In this document: positions 17,845-25,479 of the stretch, one piece after another
Layout of the letters: the number at the start of each line of letters is the position of its first letter
Position numbering within the stretch: position 1 is the first letter of the stretch
DNA from: Streptomyces celluloflavus
GTDB lineage: Bacteria; Actinomycetota; Actinomycetes; Streptomycetales; Streptomycetaceae
Assembly: GCA_000720995.1 (NCBI GenBank)
Contig: JOEL01000002.1
Span: forward strand, 248,001 to 312,000
Length of the DNA: 64,000 nucleotides
Direction of reading: 5' to 3'
The notes under the pieces: generated by a model
Seen by the model: only the letters and a program-made list of their open reading frames with translations
Told to the model about the DNA's origin: nothing
The model's database searches: none
Made by a program: the position numbers and the translations under genes

Positions 17845-19281
17845 TCAGGCCCGCCGGGCACCGCCCGCCGCGCTCCCCTCACCGGCCGCCGCGGCGTCGC
17901 CGGCCCCCGCACCCGTGTCCCCGGCCGGCTCCGGTGCCCCGCCCGGCCGCGCGGCGTCGGCCGCGCCGAGATCGCGGCTGCGGGTCTCCTTCGCCACGCC
18001 CACCGCGATCAGCGTGAGCACCGCGGCGAGGATGACGTACAGGGCGATCGGCGTCGGGCTGTCGAAGTCGGCGAGCAGCGCCGTCGCGATGAGCGGGGCG
18101 GGCGCGCCGGCCGCGACCGACGAGAACTGGGCGCCGATCGACGCGCCCGAGTACCGCATCCGCGTCGCGAACATCTCCGCGAAGAACGCCGCCTGCGGTG
18201 CGTACATCGCCCCGTGGAAGACCAGTCCGACGCTCACCGCGAGCAGCAGCAGCCCGAAGTCGGTGGAGTCCACCAGCGCGAAGAACGGGAACGCCCAGAC
18301 GGCCACCCCGACCGCGCCCAGCAGATAGACGGGCCGGCGGCCGATCCGGTCCGACAGGGCGCCCCAGGCGGGGATGACCGCGAAGTGCAGCGCGGAGGCG
18401 ATCAGCACCGCGTTCAGGGCGGTCTGCTGTGACAGGCCGGTGTGCGTGGTGGCGTAGACGAGGACGAACGCCGTGATGACGTAGTACGAGATGTTCTCGG
18501 CCATCCGGGCGCCCATCGCGATCAGCACGTCCCGCCAGTGGTACTTCAGGACGGCGACCAGAGGCATCCGCTCCACCGCCGCGCCCTCGGCCCGGCGCGA
18601 CTCCGCGTTCGCCAACGCGGCCTTGAACACCGGCGATTCATCCACGGACAGCCGGATCCACAGTCCCAGGAGCACCAGCACTCCGGAGAGCAGGAACGGC
18701 ACCCGCCAGCCCCAGGAGACGAACTCCGCGTCCGACAGCAGTGCGGTCAGCGCCGACAGCACACCGGTGGCGAGCAACTGCCCGGCGGGCGCACCGGTCT
18801 GCGGCCAGGACGCCCAGAACCCGCGCCGCCGCGCGTCGCCATGCTCCGACACCAGCAGCACCGCGCCGCCCCACTCACCGCCCAGTGCGAACCCCTGGAT
18901 CAGCCGCAGCAGGGTCAGCAGCACGGGCGCTGCCGTGCCGACCGTCGCATGCGTGGGCAGCAGCCCGATCGCGAAGGTCGCCCCGCCCATCATCAACAGG
19001 CTCAGCACCAGCAGCTTCTTGCGGCCCAGCCGGTCGCCGTAGTGCCCGAAGACCAGCGCCCCGAGGGGACGCGCGGCAAAGCCGACCGCGTAGGTCAGGA
19101 ACGACAGCAGGGTGCCCACGAGCGGGTCGGACCCGGGAAAGAACAGCTTGTTGAAGACGAGCGCGGCGGCGGAACCGTAGAGGAAGAAGTCGTACCACTC
19201 GACGGTGGTGCCGATGAGGCTCGCGGCGACGATGCGCTTGAGCGAGCCGGGAGTTGGGGGCGCGGATGCCGAGGCGGCCAT
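17845..19281 (-). CDS. MFS metabolite:proton symporter (MHS family)
   Basis: A 478-aa transporter with twelve predicted helices. The N-terminus SLKRIVAASLIGTTVEWYDFFLYG is diagnostic of the metabolite:H+ symporter (ShiA/ProP/KgtP) branch. The loop 2-3 motif appears as GHYGDRLGRKKLL, and its second-half counterpart as GALSDRIGRRPVY. Such proteins import organic acids, betaine or shikimate-like compounds across the cytoplasmic membrane. The C-terminal tail is an Ala/Gly/Asp-rich extension. ATG 19281 is taken because GGAAG is eight bases upstream; an upstream in-frame start at 19323 would add 14 uncharacteristic residues. No catabolic gene neighbours it, so the substrate is undetermined. Confidence 0.87.
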   Translation of the reverse strand: MAASASAPPTPGSLKRIVAASLIGTTVEWYDFFLYGSAAALVFNKLFFPGSDPLVGTLLSFLTYAVGFAARPLGALVFGHYGDRLGRKKLLVLSLLMMGGATFAIGLLPTHATVGTAAPVLLTLLRLIQGFALGGEWGGAVLLVSEHGDARRRGFWASWPQTGAPAGQLLATGVLSALTALLSDAEFVSWGWRVPFLLSGVLVLLGLWIRLSVDESPVFKAALANAESRRAEGAAVERMPLVAVLKYHWRDVLIAMGARMAENISYYVITAFVLVYATTHTGLSQQTALNAVLIASALHFAVIPAWGALSDRIGRRPVYLLGAVGVAVWAFPFFALVDSTDFGLLLLAVSVGLVFHGAMYAPQAAFFAEMFATRMRYSGASIGAQFSSVAAGAPAPLIATALLADFDSPTPIALYVILAAVLTLIAVGVAKETRSRDLGAADAARPGGAPEPAGDTGAGAGDAAAAGEGSAAGGARRA

Positions 19282-19421
19282 GGTCACCACTTCCGGGGGC
19301 AGGGGTGGATCAGGTGTCGCCACACCGTAGGAATGCCCAGGTCAGGCGGATATAGCGCGCATCCCCACAGTTACGGGGCCAGAGGTGTGCGCGGCCGCCA
19401 TCGGCGCGGCCGCCGGGGCGC

Positions 19422-19796
19422 GTGGAGTCCGCCCAGGGGCACCGCGCCGTGGGCACGCCGGACGGCGCCACCCACACCACGCGGTCCGTACGGATCTGCT
19501 TCCCCGGTGAGCGCATCGCCTGCGAGCAGACCACGCTGCCCGCGCGCCTGACGGCCCACACGGGGAGTGGCGGGTGTGCACCGCACCGGACGGCGTCGAG
19601 GCCGTCTCGCGGCACACCGTGGTGATCGACGCGGGGGCGCTCGCCGGTGTCCTGGGCGAAGAGGCGACGGTGGCCGGTGCACGGGGGTTGGTCCGCGACG
19701 CCCTCGGGGCCAACAGCCGGATCACGCCGGAGCGTGCCAGGAACTTCGCCGAGAACCGGGGAGCGGACGCGTCGCCGGTCCGACCCCCGGCAGGCC
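19422..19796 (+). pseudogene. Frameshifted remnant of an unrecognised protein
   Basis: Two plus-strand reading frames join into one sensible protein if a single G is restored in the G-run at 19562-19565. The first frame reads HTTRSVRICFPGERIACEQ and TLPARLTAHTG; the next frame continues EWRVCTAPDGVEAVSRHTVV, then AGVLGEEATVAGARGLVRDA and ITPERARNFAENRG. Both parts have balanced amino-acid composition, unlike the surrounding shadow frames. No start codon with a ribosome site is evident on the left, so the gene is probably truncated as well. I do not recognise the family. A sequencing error is an alternative to real decay. Flanking bases 19282-19421 and 19797-19884 show nothing supportable. Confidence 0.4.
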
Positions 19797-19884
19797 CGGC
19801 CGGGAACGGCGCTCGGACACCCGGGTTCCGCACATGCGGCCGGCCGGGCCCAGCCGTGGCTGGATCCGGCCGGCTATCCGGAGC

Positions 19885-20367
19885 TCAGGCGGTGGCCCGG
19901 TTGCCGGTGTAGAAGGCCGAGGAATCCGGCATCCACAGGAGCGCGACGGCCACCAGGCCGGCGACGCACGGGAGCAGACCGGTGAGGGTCACGAACAGCG
20001 GGAAGTTCTGGGTGAAGTCGTACAGCGCGATGACCGTGGAGAGGAGGAAGACCACGCTGGCGGCGATGCGCGACCAGCCCTTCCCCTTCCTGTTCGCCGC
20101 GGCCATCCACGGCCACAGGACGAGGCCGGCCACACCGAGAGTGAAGAGGTAGGTGAGGATGCTCGACTTCACCGTGCTCATGCGGCTCGCGGAGTAGCTC
20201 GGGTACGCATCCCTGAGCTGCTGGGTCAAGGTGTCGCTCATGGCCTGGTCGACGATCAGTACCACCGCCGCGAGGAGGGTCAGCCCCATGCCGACGTACA
20301 TGACGGTGGCCGCGTTCTTGACCGTCGCGGGCGCAGTCGGCCGTGCTAATTGCTGTTGGCTGGACAA
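19885..20367 (-). CDS. Four-helix membrane protein, function unknown, TTG start and TTA codon
   Basis: A 160-aa protein with four predicted membrane helices: TVMYVGMGLTLLAAVVLIVD, ILTYLFTLGVAGLVLWPWM, IAASVVFLLSTVIALYDF and LFVTLTGLLPCVAGLVAVALL. Short charged loops join them. This size and layout is common among Streptomyces hypothetical membrane proteins. The TTG at 20367 is preferred to more distant in-frame starts because GAGGAG lies exactly five bases upstream and the sequence MSSQQQLARPTA follows. Codon 7 (20347-20349 on the complement) is TTA, so expression may depend on bldA. The upstream region to 20655 is lower in GC than its surroundings. Confidence 0.7.
   Translation of the reverse strand: MSSQQQLARPTAPATVKNAATVMYVGMGLTLLAAVVLIVDQAMSDTLTQQLRDAYPSYSASRMSTVKSSILTYLFTLGVAGLVLWPWMAAANRKGKGWSRIAASVVFLLSTVIALYDFTQNFPLFVTLTGLLPCVAGLVAVALLWMPDSSAFYTGNRATA
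20347..20349 (-). promoter_or_regulatory. In-frame TTA (bldA-type) codon in the membrane-protein gene
   Basis: Reading from the TTG at 20367 gives ATG-equivalent, TCC, AGC, CAA, CAG, CAA, then TTA as codon 7. In Streptomyces TTA is translated only by the bldA leucyl-tRNA, usually abundant late in growth. Its role here depends on the TTG start being correct, though other in-frame starts would also include it. Confidence 0.7.
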
Positions 20368-20655
20368 AGGTACTCCTCTATCTGAATTCTTACGGTGCAC
20401 GGCACATAGGGGAGCGGTGAGGACTGTGCGGCTTCCGCGCACGGTGCAGTGCCGTGGACCGTAATGCCGATTCTTCGAGTGCTCGCTGTGGTGATGCCGA
20501 CGGTGGCAGGCCCGAGTTGGCGTGGACAGTCTAGCGGCGGGCCCCTCGACGACAATCAGGGAAGACCCTTAGGGGGCTATGTTTCGGCCTTGTGTAATAG
20601 TGCGTTGAGAGCGAGAGCCGATGAGGGTTTGGCGAGCGGATCGAGCTGGGTACCG

Positions 20656-20970
20656 CCGGGCCGAGACCGTGTCCGCCGCCACCCGTACGGCTTCCGGTGT
20701 CGCGGACGGCTGCTCGCCGGACCCGCAGTGCAGGGAGCCGAACGCGTCACCGGTCAGGAATTCCGAATGAACACGGGCGAGAGTCTCCTGGCCCGGGACC
20801 AGACCCGAGACATCTCCGTATTCCAATGCCGCCCACTCACGCAGACAATTGCGATTCGGATGACCGGCCGCGAGTAATTCACCATGCATGACCGGCGATC
20901 GGAGATCCACCACGCGCTCGGAATCCGATTGCCGGGAAACGGGACGGAGGGAGTTGCCTCGTCCTGTCAT
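20656..20970 (-). pseudogene. Truncated GTP cyclohydrolase II (ribA-type) remnant
   Basis: The minus strand from ATG 20970 reads the N-terminal third of a GTP cyclohydrolase II: SERVVDLRSPVMHGELLA, then LEYGDVSGLVPGQETLARVH, then SEFLTGDAFGSLHCGSGEQ at about 20710-20790. In active enzymes this last stretch is SECLTGDAFGSxxCDCGEQ with three zinc-binding cysteines; here the first is Phe and the third is replaced (CGSG), leaving one. After the EAV that follows, the frame turns into unrelated Arg/Ala/Ser-rich sequence, and the GTP-binding and catalytic C-terminal domain is absent. An intact enzyme opens GTP and starts riboflavin or pterin-like pathways. It is divergent from the RibD-type gene, as expected for an original pair. 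Bases 20368-20655 hold no supportable gene. Confidence 0.7.
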
Positions 20971-21301
20971 GCGGCCAATGGTGCCGCCGCGCGCGGGTAA
21001 TGGCGGGTGCGCAACAGAAGCCTCCTTCCCGGTGCTTGGTCTGCCGGGTTGTTCGTGAATGCGGGCAGAGTAATTCCATGACACCGTGGCCGGAGGGTAT
21101 GCCGCGGGCGGCTGCCACATCGTGGCCGTCATAGGACCGGCCGTGGTTGAGGTGTACCGGCAAGTGGTCACTTGCCGGACAGGGACGATGCGGTGATCGC
21201 TCATCCGGTCGCCGCGTTCACCAAGTACCCGGCCCTGCTCGGCGGGTAGACATGGACACGGGCTGGCGGGCGCCGACCGCAGCCACCGACGAAAGGCCAC
21301 C
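20971..21301. other. Noncoding interval upstream of the RibD-type gene
   Basis: This 331-bp stretch separates the ribA remnant from the divergent RibD-domain gene. It is less GC-rich than the surroundings and presumably carried the promoters of both. I see no convincing gene and no clear -10/-35 pair. Confidence 0.4.
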
Positions 21302-22171
21302 ATGCCACGAGAACTCGACGCCGACCGTGCCTGGGGCAGGTTGCTGTCCGTACGGACCCCACAGGACGCCGAGCGGGCCGGACTCGCCCCCGGGCCGGAC
21401 GGGGAGTGGCGGTGGACGGAGGACGCCACACCCGAGGCGACGCTGCTGGCCCACCGCTACCTCCCGCTGTGCCTGGCGGGCCCGCACTGCGTGTTCGCCC
21501 AACTCGGCCAGAGCGTGGACGGTTTCATCGCGACGCGCACCGGTGACGCGGTGTATGTCACCGGGGAGGAGGACCGCCGCCATCTGCACCGGTTGCGGGC
21601 CCTGGCTGACGCCGTGGTCGTCGGGGCCGGCACGGTCGTCGCGGACGACCCCCGGCTGACCGTCCGGGCCTGCGCGGGCGACAGCCCGCCCCGGGTGGTC
21701 CTGGACCGCAGCGGGCGGGTGCCGCCGGACCGGGGTGTGTTCACCGACGGCGCCGCGCCGACCCTGTGGATTCGGGGAGCCGGATGCGGCGTGCCCCGGC
21801 CCCGTCGGGACGGCGTCGAGATCCTCGATGTGCCGGGCGACGGCGAGCCCTTCGCGCCGCGGCGGCTGCTGGACGCGCTCACCGAGCGGTCCCTGGGCCG
21901 GGTCCTGATCGAGGGCGGCGGCGTCACGGTCTCCCGCTTTCTGGCGGCCGGCGTCCTGGACCGGCTCTACGTCACCGTCGCACCCGTGATCCTGGGCGAG
22001 GGCATACCCGGACTGCGCTTCCCCGGACCGGACCGGATGGGTGGCGCGCTACGGGCCCCGGTGCGCCGCTTCGCACTCGGGGAGGACACACTCCTGGAGT
22101 TCGAGCTCCGTACCGGCCGGGCGGGGGCGGGCCTGCCGCAGGAGCAGCACCCCCGCGCCGGGCAGGCTTGA
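21302..22171 (+). CDS. RibD C-terminal-type (dihydrofolate-reductase-like) pyrimidine reductase
   Basis: A 289-aa protein whose residues about 65-270 form the RibD reductase/dihydrofolate-reductase fold. Seen are VFAQLGQSVDGFIA (strand A, substrate site), VVVGAGTVVADDPRLTVR (NADPH/ribitol loop), LGRVLIEGGGVTVSRFL and VAPVILGEG. In riboflavin synthesis this domain reduces the ribose of the diaminopyrimidine product. The deaminase domain of bifunctional RibD is absent; instead there is an acidic 60-residue N-terminal region. A dedicated role in a flavin- or pterin-like secondary pathway is inferred from the neighbouring PTPS homologue and the ribA remnant. ATG 21302 has GAAAGG upstream. Its 3' end overlaps the convergent UPF0104 gene by 123 bp. 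Confidence 0.85.
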   Translation: MPRELDADRAWGRLLSVRTPQDAERAGLAPGPDGEWRWTEDATPEATLLAHRYLPLCLAGPHCVFAQLGQSVDGFIATRTGDAVYVTGEEDRRHLHRLRALADAVVVGAGTVVADDPRLTVRACAGDSPPRVVLDRSGRVPPDRGVFTDGAAPTLWIRGAGCGVPRPRRDGVEILDVPGDGEPFAPRRLLDALTERSLGRVLIEGGGVTVSRFLAAGVLDRLYVTVAPVILGEGIPGLRFPGPDRMGGALRAPVRRFALGEDTLLEFELRTGRAGAGLPQEQHPRAGQA

Positions 22172-23047
22172 GACGAAGGCGAGCACCCCGTAGACCACGG
22201 AGACGGCCAGGCCGTGTTCGGCGCTCAGCCCGGCGGAGCTGAACGCCAGTGCCAAGACGCCCTCCCGCGGCCCCCACCCGCCGATGTTCACCGGCAGCGC
22301 CATCGCCAGCAGCGCCAGCAGGAACAGCGGCACCAACTGGCCCACCGGCGCCCGGGTTCCCGTCACGCGTGCGGCGACCAGGAACATGCCGAGGTGTCCG
22401 GCGAGCACCGCCAGGGACAGGCCCGCCACCGCCGGCCAGGTGTCGCGGGCGAGCAGGCCCAGCCGGAGGTCCGTGCGGGCGGCGGACAGTGCGCGCCGCA
22501 GCCTGGCCGCGTACCGCCCCCAACGGGCCGCCGCCACCAGGGCGATGACCGCCGCACCCAGAACGGCCGCGGCGACGAGGAGGAGCAGGCCCAGCGGGGC
22601 ACCGCGGCCGTGCCGGAAGAGGGCGGGATCGGCCGGCAGGGCGATGGCGACGACGGCGATCAGCGCCACCTGGCCCGCGGTCCGTTCGAGGACCACCGCG
22701 CGCACCCCGCGGCCGAGGTCGCCGGAGTCCTTGCCGTGCCGCACGGCCCGGTGGACGTCGCCGAGCACCCCGCCGGGAAGCGCCGCGTTGAGGAACAGCG
22801 CGCGGTAGTAGTCCGCGACGGCGGCGCCCAGCGGGAGCCGCAGGCCCAGCCGGCCCGCAACCAGGCGCCAGCGCAGGGCGCTGAGGACGGTGGTGAACAG
22901 GCCGATGCCGAGCGCGATGGCCGGCGTCGCGGCGTCGAGGGAGCGCAGGGCGGCGAGGGACGCACCGGTCCCCATCCGCCAGAGCACCACCACGAGGATG
23001 CCGAGCCCGATGAGCACGCGGGCCACCGCCCAGACCCGCCGGTTCAT
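22049..23047 (-). CDS. UPF0104/LPG-synthase-TM-type flippase-like membrane protein
   Basis: A 332-aa polytopic membrane protein of the lysylphosphatidylglycerol-synthase transmembrane (UPF0104, flippase-like) family. Hydrophobic helices include RVLIGLGILVVVLWRMG and VGQLVPLFLLALLAMALPV. The family hallmarks LFLNAALPGGVLGDVHRAVR and LPVNIGGWGPREGVLALAF are both present. It lacks the soluble lysyl-transferase domain of MprF. Relatives are thought to move or flip lipids or lipid-linked sugars. The ATG at 23047 overlaps the stop of the upstream methyltransferase by 4 nt (ATGA), so translation is probably coupled. With a glycosyltransferase in the operon and a CDP-alcohol phosphatidyltransferase nearby, a lipid-linked product is plausible. 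Confidence 0.82.
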   Translation of the reverse strand: MNRRVWAVARVLIGLGILVVVLWRMGTGASLAALRSLDAATPAIALGIGLFTTVLSALRWRLVAGRLGLRLPLGAAVADYYRALFLNAALPGGVLGDVHRAVRHGKDSGDLGRGVRAVVLERTAGQVALIAVVAIALPADPALFRHGRGAPLGLLLLVAAAVLGAAVIALVAAARWGRYAARLRRALSAARTDLRLGLLARDTWPAVAGLSLAVLAGHLGMFLVAARVTGTRAPVGQLVPLFLLALLAMALPVNIGGWGPREGVLALAFSSAGLSAEHGLAVSVVYGVLAFVSSLPGAGVLLLRQARPRPAGTELELQECVLPECEAAHRGP

Positions 23048-23904
23048 ACCGGTGTCCCGCCCGGCGCCGCCGGGAGCGCCAGCAGGTCGCCGTGGTGCAC
23101 CACGGCGCGTAGCCGGCCCGCCGCGCAGGACCGCGACCGGCGCCGCAGATAGGCGTCGGCGCGGGGACCCAGCTCGGGCTGCTGCTCGACGGCCGCGGCC
23201 ACCCACTCGGTCAGCCACCGACTCAGCAGCGCCTCCTGTCCGGCGCCGAGCCGCCAGGGGCTGGGCCGGGACCACACCTTGGCGCCCCGTCGGCGGAACA
23301 CTCGGGCGGCGGCGTCGGCGGCGTCCGGGCCGAGCAGGCGGCGGTTGCCGTGGACCCGGCGCTGGTGGGCGTTGAACGCGGCGGTCAGCTCGGTGTCGAG
23401 CGGGTCGGCCGGATCGAGGCCGACCCGCCCCACGACGGAGAGGGCCAGCAGTGCCGGGCACCGGGCCCGCACGCACGCGGTGGCGAACGCGTCCACCTCG
23501 TCCGCGGTGAGCAGGTCCAGCAGGGCGGAGGCGGTGACCAGGGAGGCGCCGTCGAGGTCGGCCGCGCGCAGCTGTGTGATGTCACCCTGCCGGGTGCGGA
23601 CCGTGACGGGGCTGCCGTCGGCGGCGGTGTCCGGCATCCCGGCGGCGGCCAGTCGAAGCAGCTCGGGGTCGCGGTCGTGCAGGATCCAGTGCTGCGGTCC
23701 GGGCAGCCGGGCGGCGAGCCAGCGTCCCATGGAACCGGTGCCGCAGCCGAGGTCGTGGACCACCGTCCGGCCGGTGGCGGACGGTGCCTGCGCCAGATGG
23801 GCGGTGAGCGGCGCGAGCAGCTCACCGGAGCGGGCCCGTGCGTCGGCCGGTTCGCGCAACTCCAGCCATTCGGCGGCGTACCGGACCTGTCCTGCCGTGC
23901 TCAC
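23044..23904 (-). CDS. Class I SAM-dependent methyltransferase
   Basis: A 286-aa enzyme with motif I VVHDLGCGTGSMGRWLAAR, a motif II acidic residue in WILHDRDPELL, and a motif III-like region VTVRTRQGDITQLRAAD followed by LVTASALLDLLTADEVDAF. The domain fills most of the protein; an Arg-rich C-terminal segment (YLRRRSRSCAAGRLRAVVHH) follows. The methyl acceptor is unknown. GTG 23904 is chosen because it overlaps the preceding glycosyltransferase stop as GTGA, consistent with the other junctions in this operon; upstream in-frame starts would run deep into that gene. It probably modifies the same product as the adjacent glycosyltransferase. Confidence 0.85.
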   Translation of the reverse strand: MSTAGQVRYAAEWLELREPADARARSGELLAPLTAHLAQAPSATGRTVVHDLGCGTGSMGRWLAARLPGPQHWILHDRDPELLRLAAAGMPDTAADGSPVTVRTRQGDITQLRAADLDGASLVTASALLDLLTADEVDAFATACVRARCPALLALSVVGRVGLDPADPLDTELTAAFNAHQRRVHGNRRLLGPDAADAAARVFRRRGAKVWSRPSPWRLGAGQEALLSRWLTEWVAAAVEQQPELGPRADAYLRRRSRSCAAGRLRAVVHHGDLLALPAAPGGTPV

Positions 23905-25022
23905 ACGGTTCTCCCCGGCTGCCGGCCGAGCCGCGCCAGCAAGCCGGCGAGGCTCTCCACTGTCGTCCGCCATCCTGCCAACTCCGTACGGCGCAGCCGC
24001 GCCGACGCCCTCAGCCGCTCGCGCAGCGCGGCGTCCGCGAGCCACCGGCGCAGCGCCGCCGCCAGGGCCCCGGGGTCATCGGGGGGCACCAGGATGCCGG
24101 GCAGGCTGCCGTCCGGCGCGTGCCCCAGGGCGTCCGGGACACCGCCGACGGCCGTCGCCACCACGGGAGTTCCGCGGGCGAGTGTCTCGGTGACGACCAT
24201 GCCGTAGGGCTCCGCGCGGGAGGCCAGCACGCCGAGGTCGGCGGCGGCGTAGGTGCGGTGGAGGTCCGCGCCGGTCCGCGGGCCGAGCAGCCGTACCCGG
24301 CCGGTGAGGCCGAACCGTGCCACCGCGTCGCGCAGGTGCGCGCGGCGGTGGGGGCCGGGGCCCGGCGCTCCGGCGAACTCGCACTCCCAGTGCAGGTCGG
24401 TGAGGCCGGCGAGCGCCTGGAGGAGCAGGTCGTGTCCCTTCCGGGGGGTCAGCGAGGCCACGCACAGCAGCCGGGAGGCGCCGTCGGTGCCGGGTGCGAG
24501 GGGCGCGGGGTCGGTGCCCGGCGGGGCGATGTGGACGCGGCTCGGGTCGATGCCGTGGCGCGCGGTCAGCCGGCGGGCCGTCCAGGGACTGGTGGCCACG
24601 ACCGCGTCCGCGGCGCGCAGGGTCCGCCGCTCCCGTTCGTCGAGGCGGGCGGCGGTGGCCGGCGCCAGCCCGGTCTCGTCGGCCAGCGGCAGATGCACCA
24701 CGACGGCCGACCGCAGCCGGCCGGACTGCGGGACGACGGCCTCGGGCGCGCCGCAGGCGACCAGGCCGTCGAGGAGGACGACGGAGGCGTCGGGCAGGGC
24801 GGCGAGCGTGCGGGCGAGGCGCGCGCGGGCCGCGTCGTCCGGCTGCGGCCAGGAGCCCGGCAGCGCGGTCTCGTGCACGGTCCAGCCCGCCGCCGCGAGG
24901 CCCCGGCACACCTGGCGGTCGTAGACGTTGCCGCCGCTGGGGGCGGCCGGATCGTCGACGCCGCCGGGCAGCACGACGTGCACCCGGCCCGGGGCCGCCG
25001 TGAGCGTGCCGGCCGGGCTCAC
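23901..25022 (-). CDS. Glycosyltransferase, GT4-like (GT-B fold)
   Basis: A 373-aa GT-B glycosyltransferase. The N-terminal acceptor domain opens [22 protein letters not shown], with the glycine-rich loop after the first strand. The C-terminal nucleotide-sugar domain has [20 protein letters not shown], then [20 protein letters not shown], and the EX7E-type motif [20 protein letters not shown] (both glutamates present) followed by GGVPDAL. This is a retaining GT4-like arrangement, cytoplasmic or membrane-associated. GTG 25022 overlaps the PTPS stop by 4 nt. The donor sugar and acceptor are unknown; the operon suggests a pterin-like or lipid acceptor. Confidence 0.87.
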   Translation of the reverse strand: MSPAGTLTAAPGRVHVVLPGGVDDPAAPSGGNVYDRQVCRGLAAAGWTVHETALPGSWPQPDDAARARLARTLAALPDASVVLLDGLVACGAPEAVVPQSGRLRSAVVVHLPLADETGLAPATAARLDERERRTLRAADAVVATSPWTARRLTARHGIDPSRVHIAPPGTDPAPLAPGTDGASRLLCVASLTPRKGHDLLLQALAGLTDLHWECEFAGAPGPGPHRRAHLRDAVARFGLTGRVRLLGPRTGADLHRTYAAADLGVLASRAEPYGMVVTETLARGTPVVATAVGGVPDALGHAPDGSLPGILVPPDDPGALAAALRRWLADAALRERLRASARLRRTELAGWRTTVESLAGLLARLGRQPGRTV

Positions 25023-25417
25023 AGGGCGCGCTCGTACGTCGCCCAGGCGACAGGCGATTCGTGCAGGGTCACGGAGATGCCGGACAGTTGCCGGGCACCC
25101 TCGCCCAGGGCGCCGGAGTGCACCTGGCCGGCGAGCCGGTCGGCGATGACCTTGGCGAGGAACTCCGTGGAGGTGTTGATGCCCTCGAAGGCGGGGTGGT
25201 CGTCGAGGTTGCGGTAGTTGAACTCGCCCAGGACCGCTCCGAGTTCCTGGGTGGCCAGACCGATGTCGACCACGATGTTGTCGGCGTCGAGGGTGGTGCG
25301 ACGGAAGGTCGCGTCCACGGTGAAGGTCGCGCCGTGCAGCCGCTGGGCGGGCCCGAAGACCTCGCCGCGGAAGCTGTGGGCGGCCATGAAGTGGCTGCGG
25401 ACGGTGATGCTGAACAA
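25019..25417 (-). CDS. 6-pyruvoyl-tetrahydropterin synthase/QueD-family protein, noncanonical zinc site
   Basis: A 132-aa T-fold protein starting [21 protein letters not shown]. The first zinc His is present (HFMAAHS), but the second site, normally HGH, reads RLHGATF, so one histidine ligand is Ala. The catalytic Cys expected just before it is also absent (FGPAQRLHG). The acidic/His element [10 protein letters not shown] and the substrate-binding Glu near the C-terminus ([13 protein letters not shown]) are retained. Canonical members convert dihydroneopterin triphosphate to 6-pyruvoyl-tetrahydropterin or 6-carboxy-tetrahydropterin. I recall a similar divergent form near a second GTP cyclohydrolase II in S. 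coelicolor, which would make this a specialised subfamily. The TTG start at 25417 follows a GGAGG seven bases upstream. Confidence 0.8.
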   Translation of the reverse strand: MFSITVRSHFMAAHSFRGEVFGPAQRLHGATFTVDATFRRTTLDADNIVVDIGLATQELGAVLGEFNYRNLDDHPAFEGINTSTEFLAKVIADRLAGQVHSGALGEGARQLSGISVTLHESPVAWATYERAL

Positions 25418-25479
25418 CGGTCATCCTCCATGGAGTCCGGATTCCCCCCCCGGCCTTCGGGTGGGTGCGGCCCGCCCGT

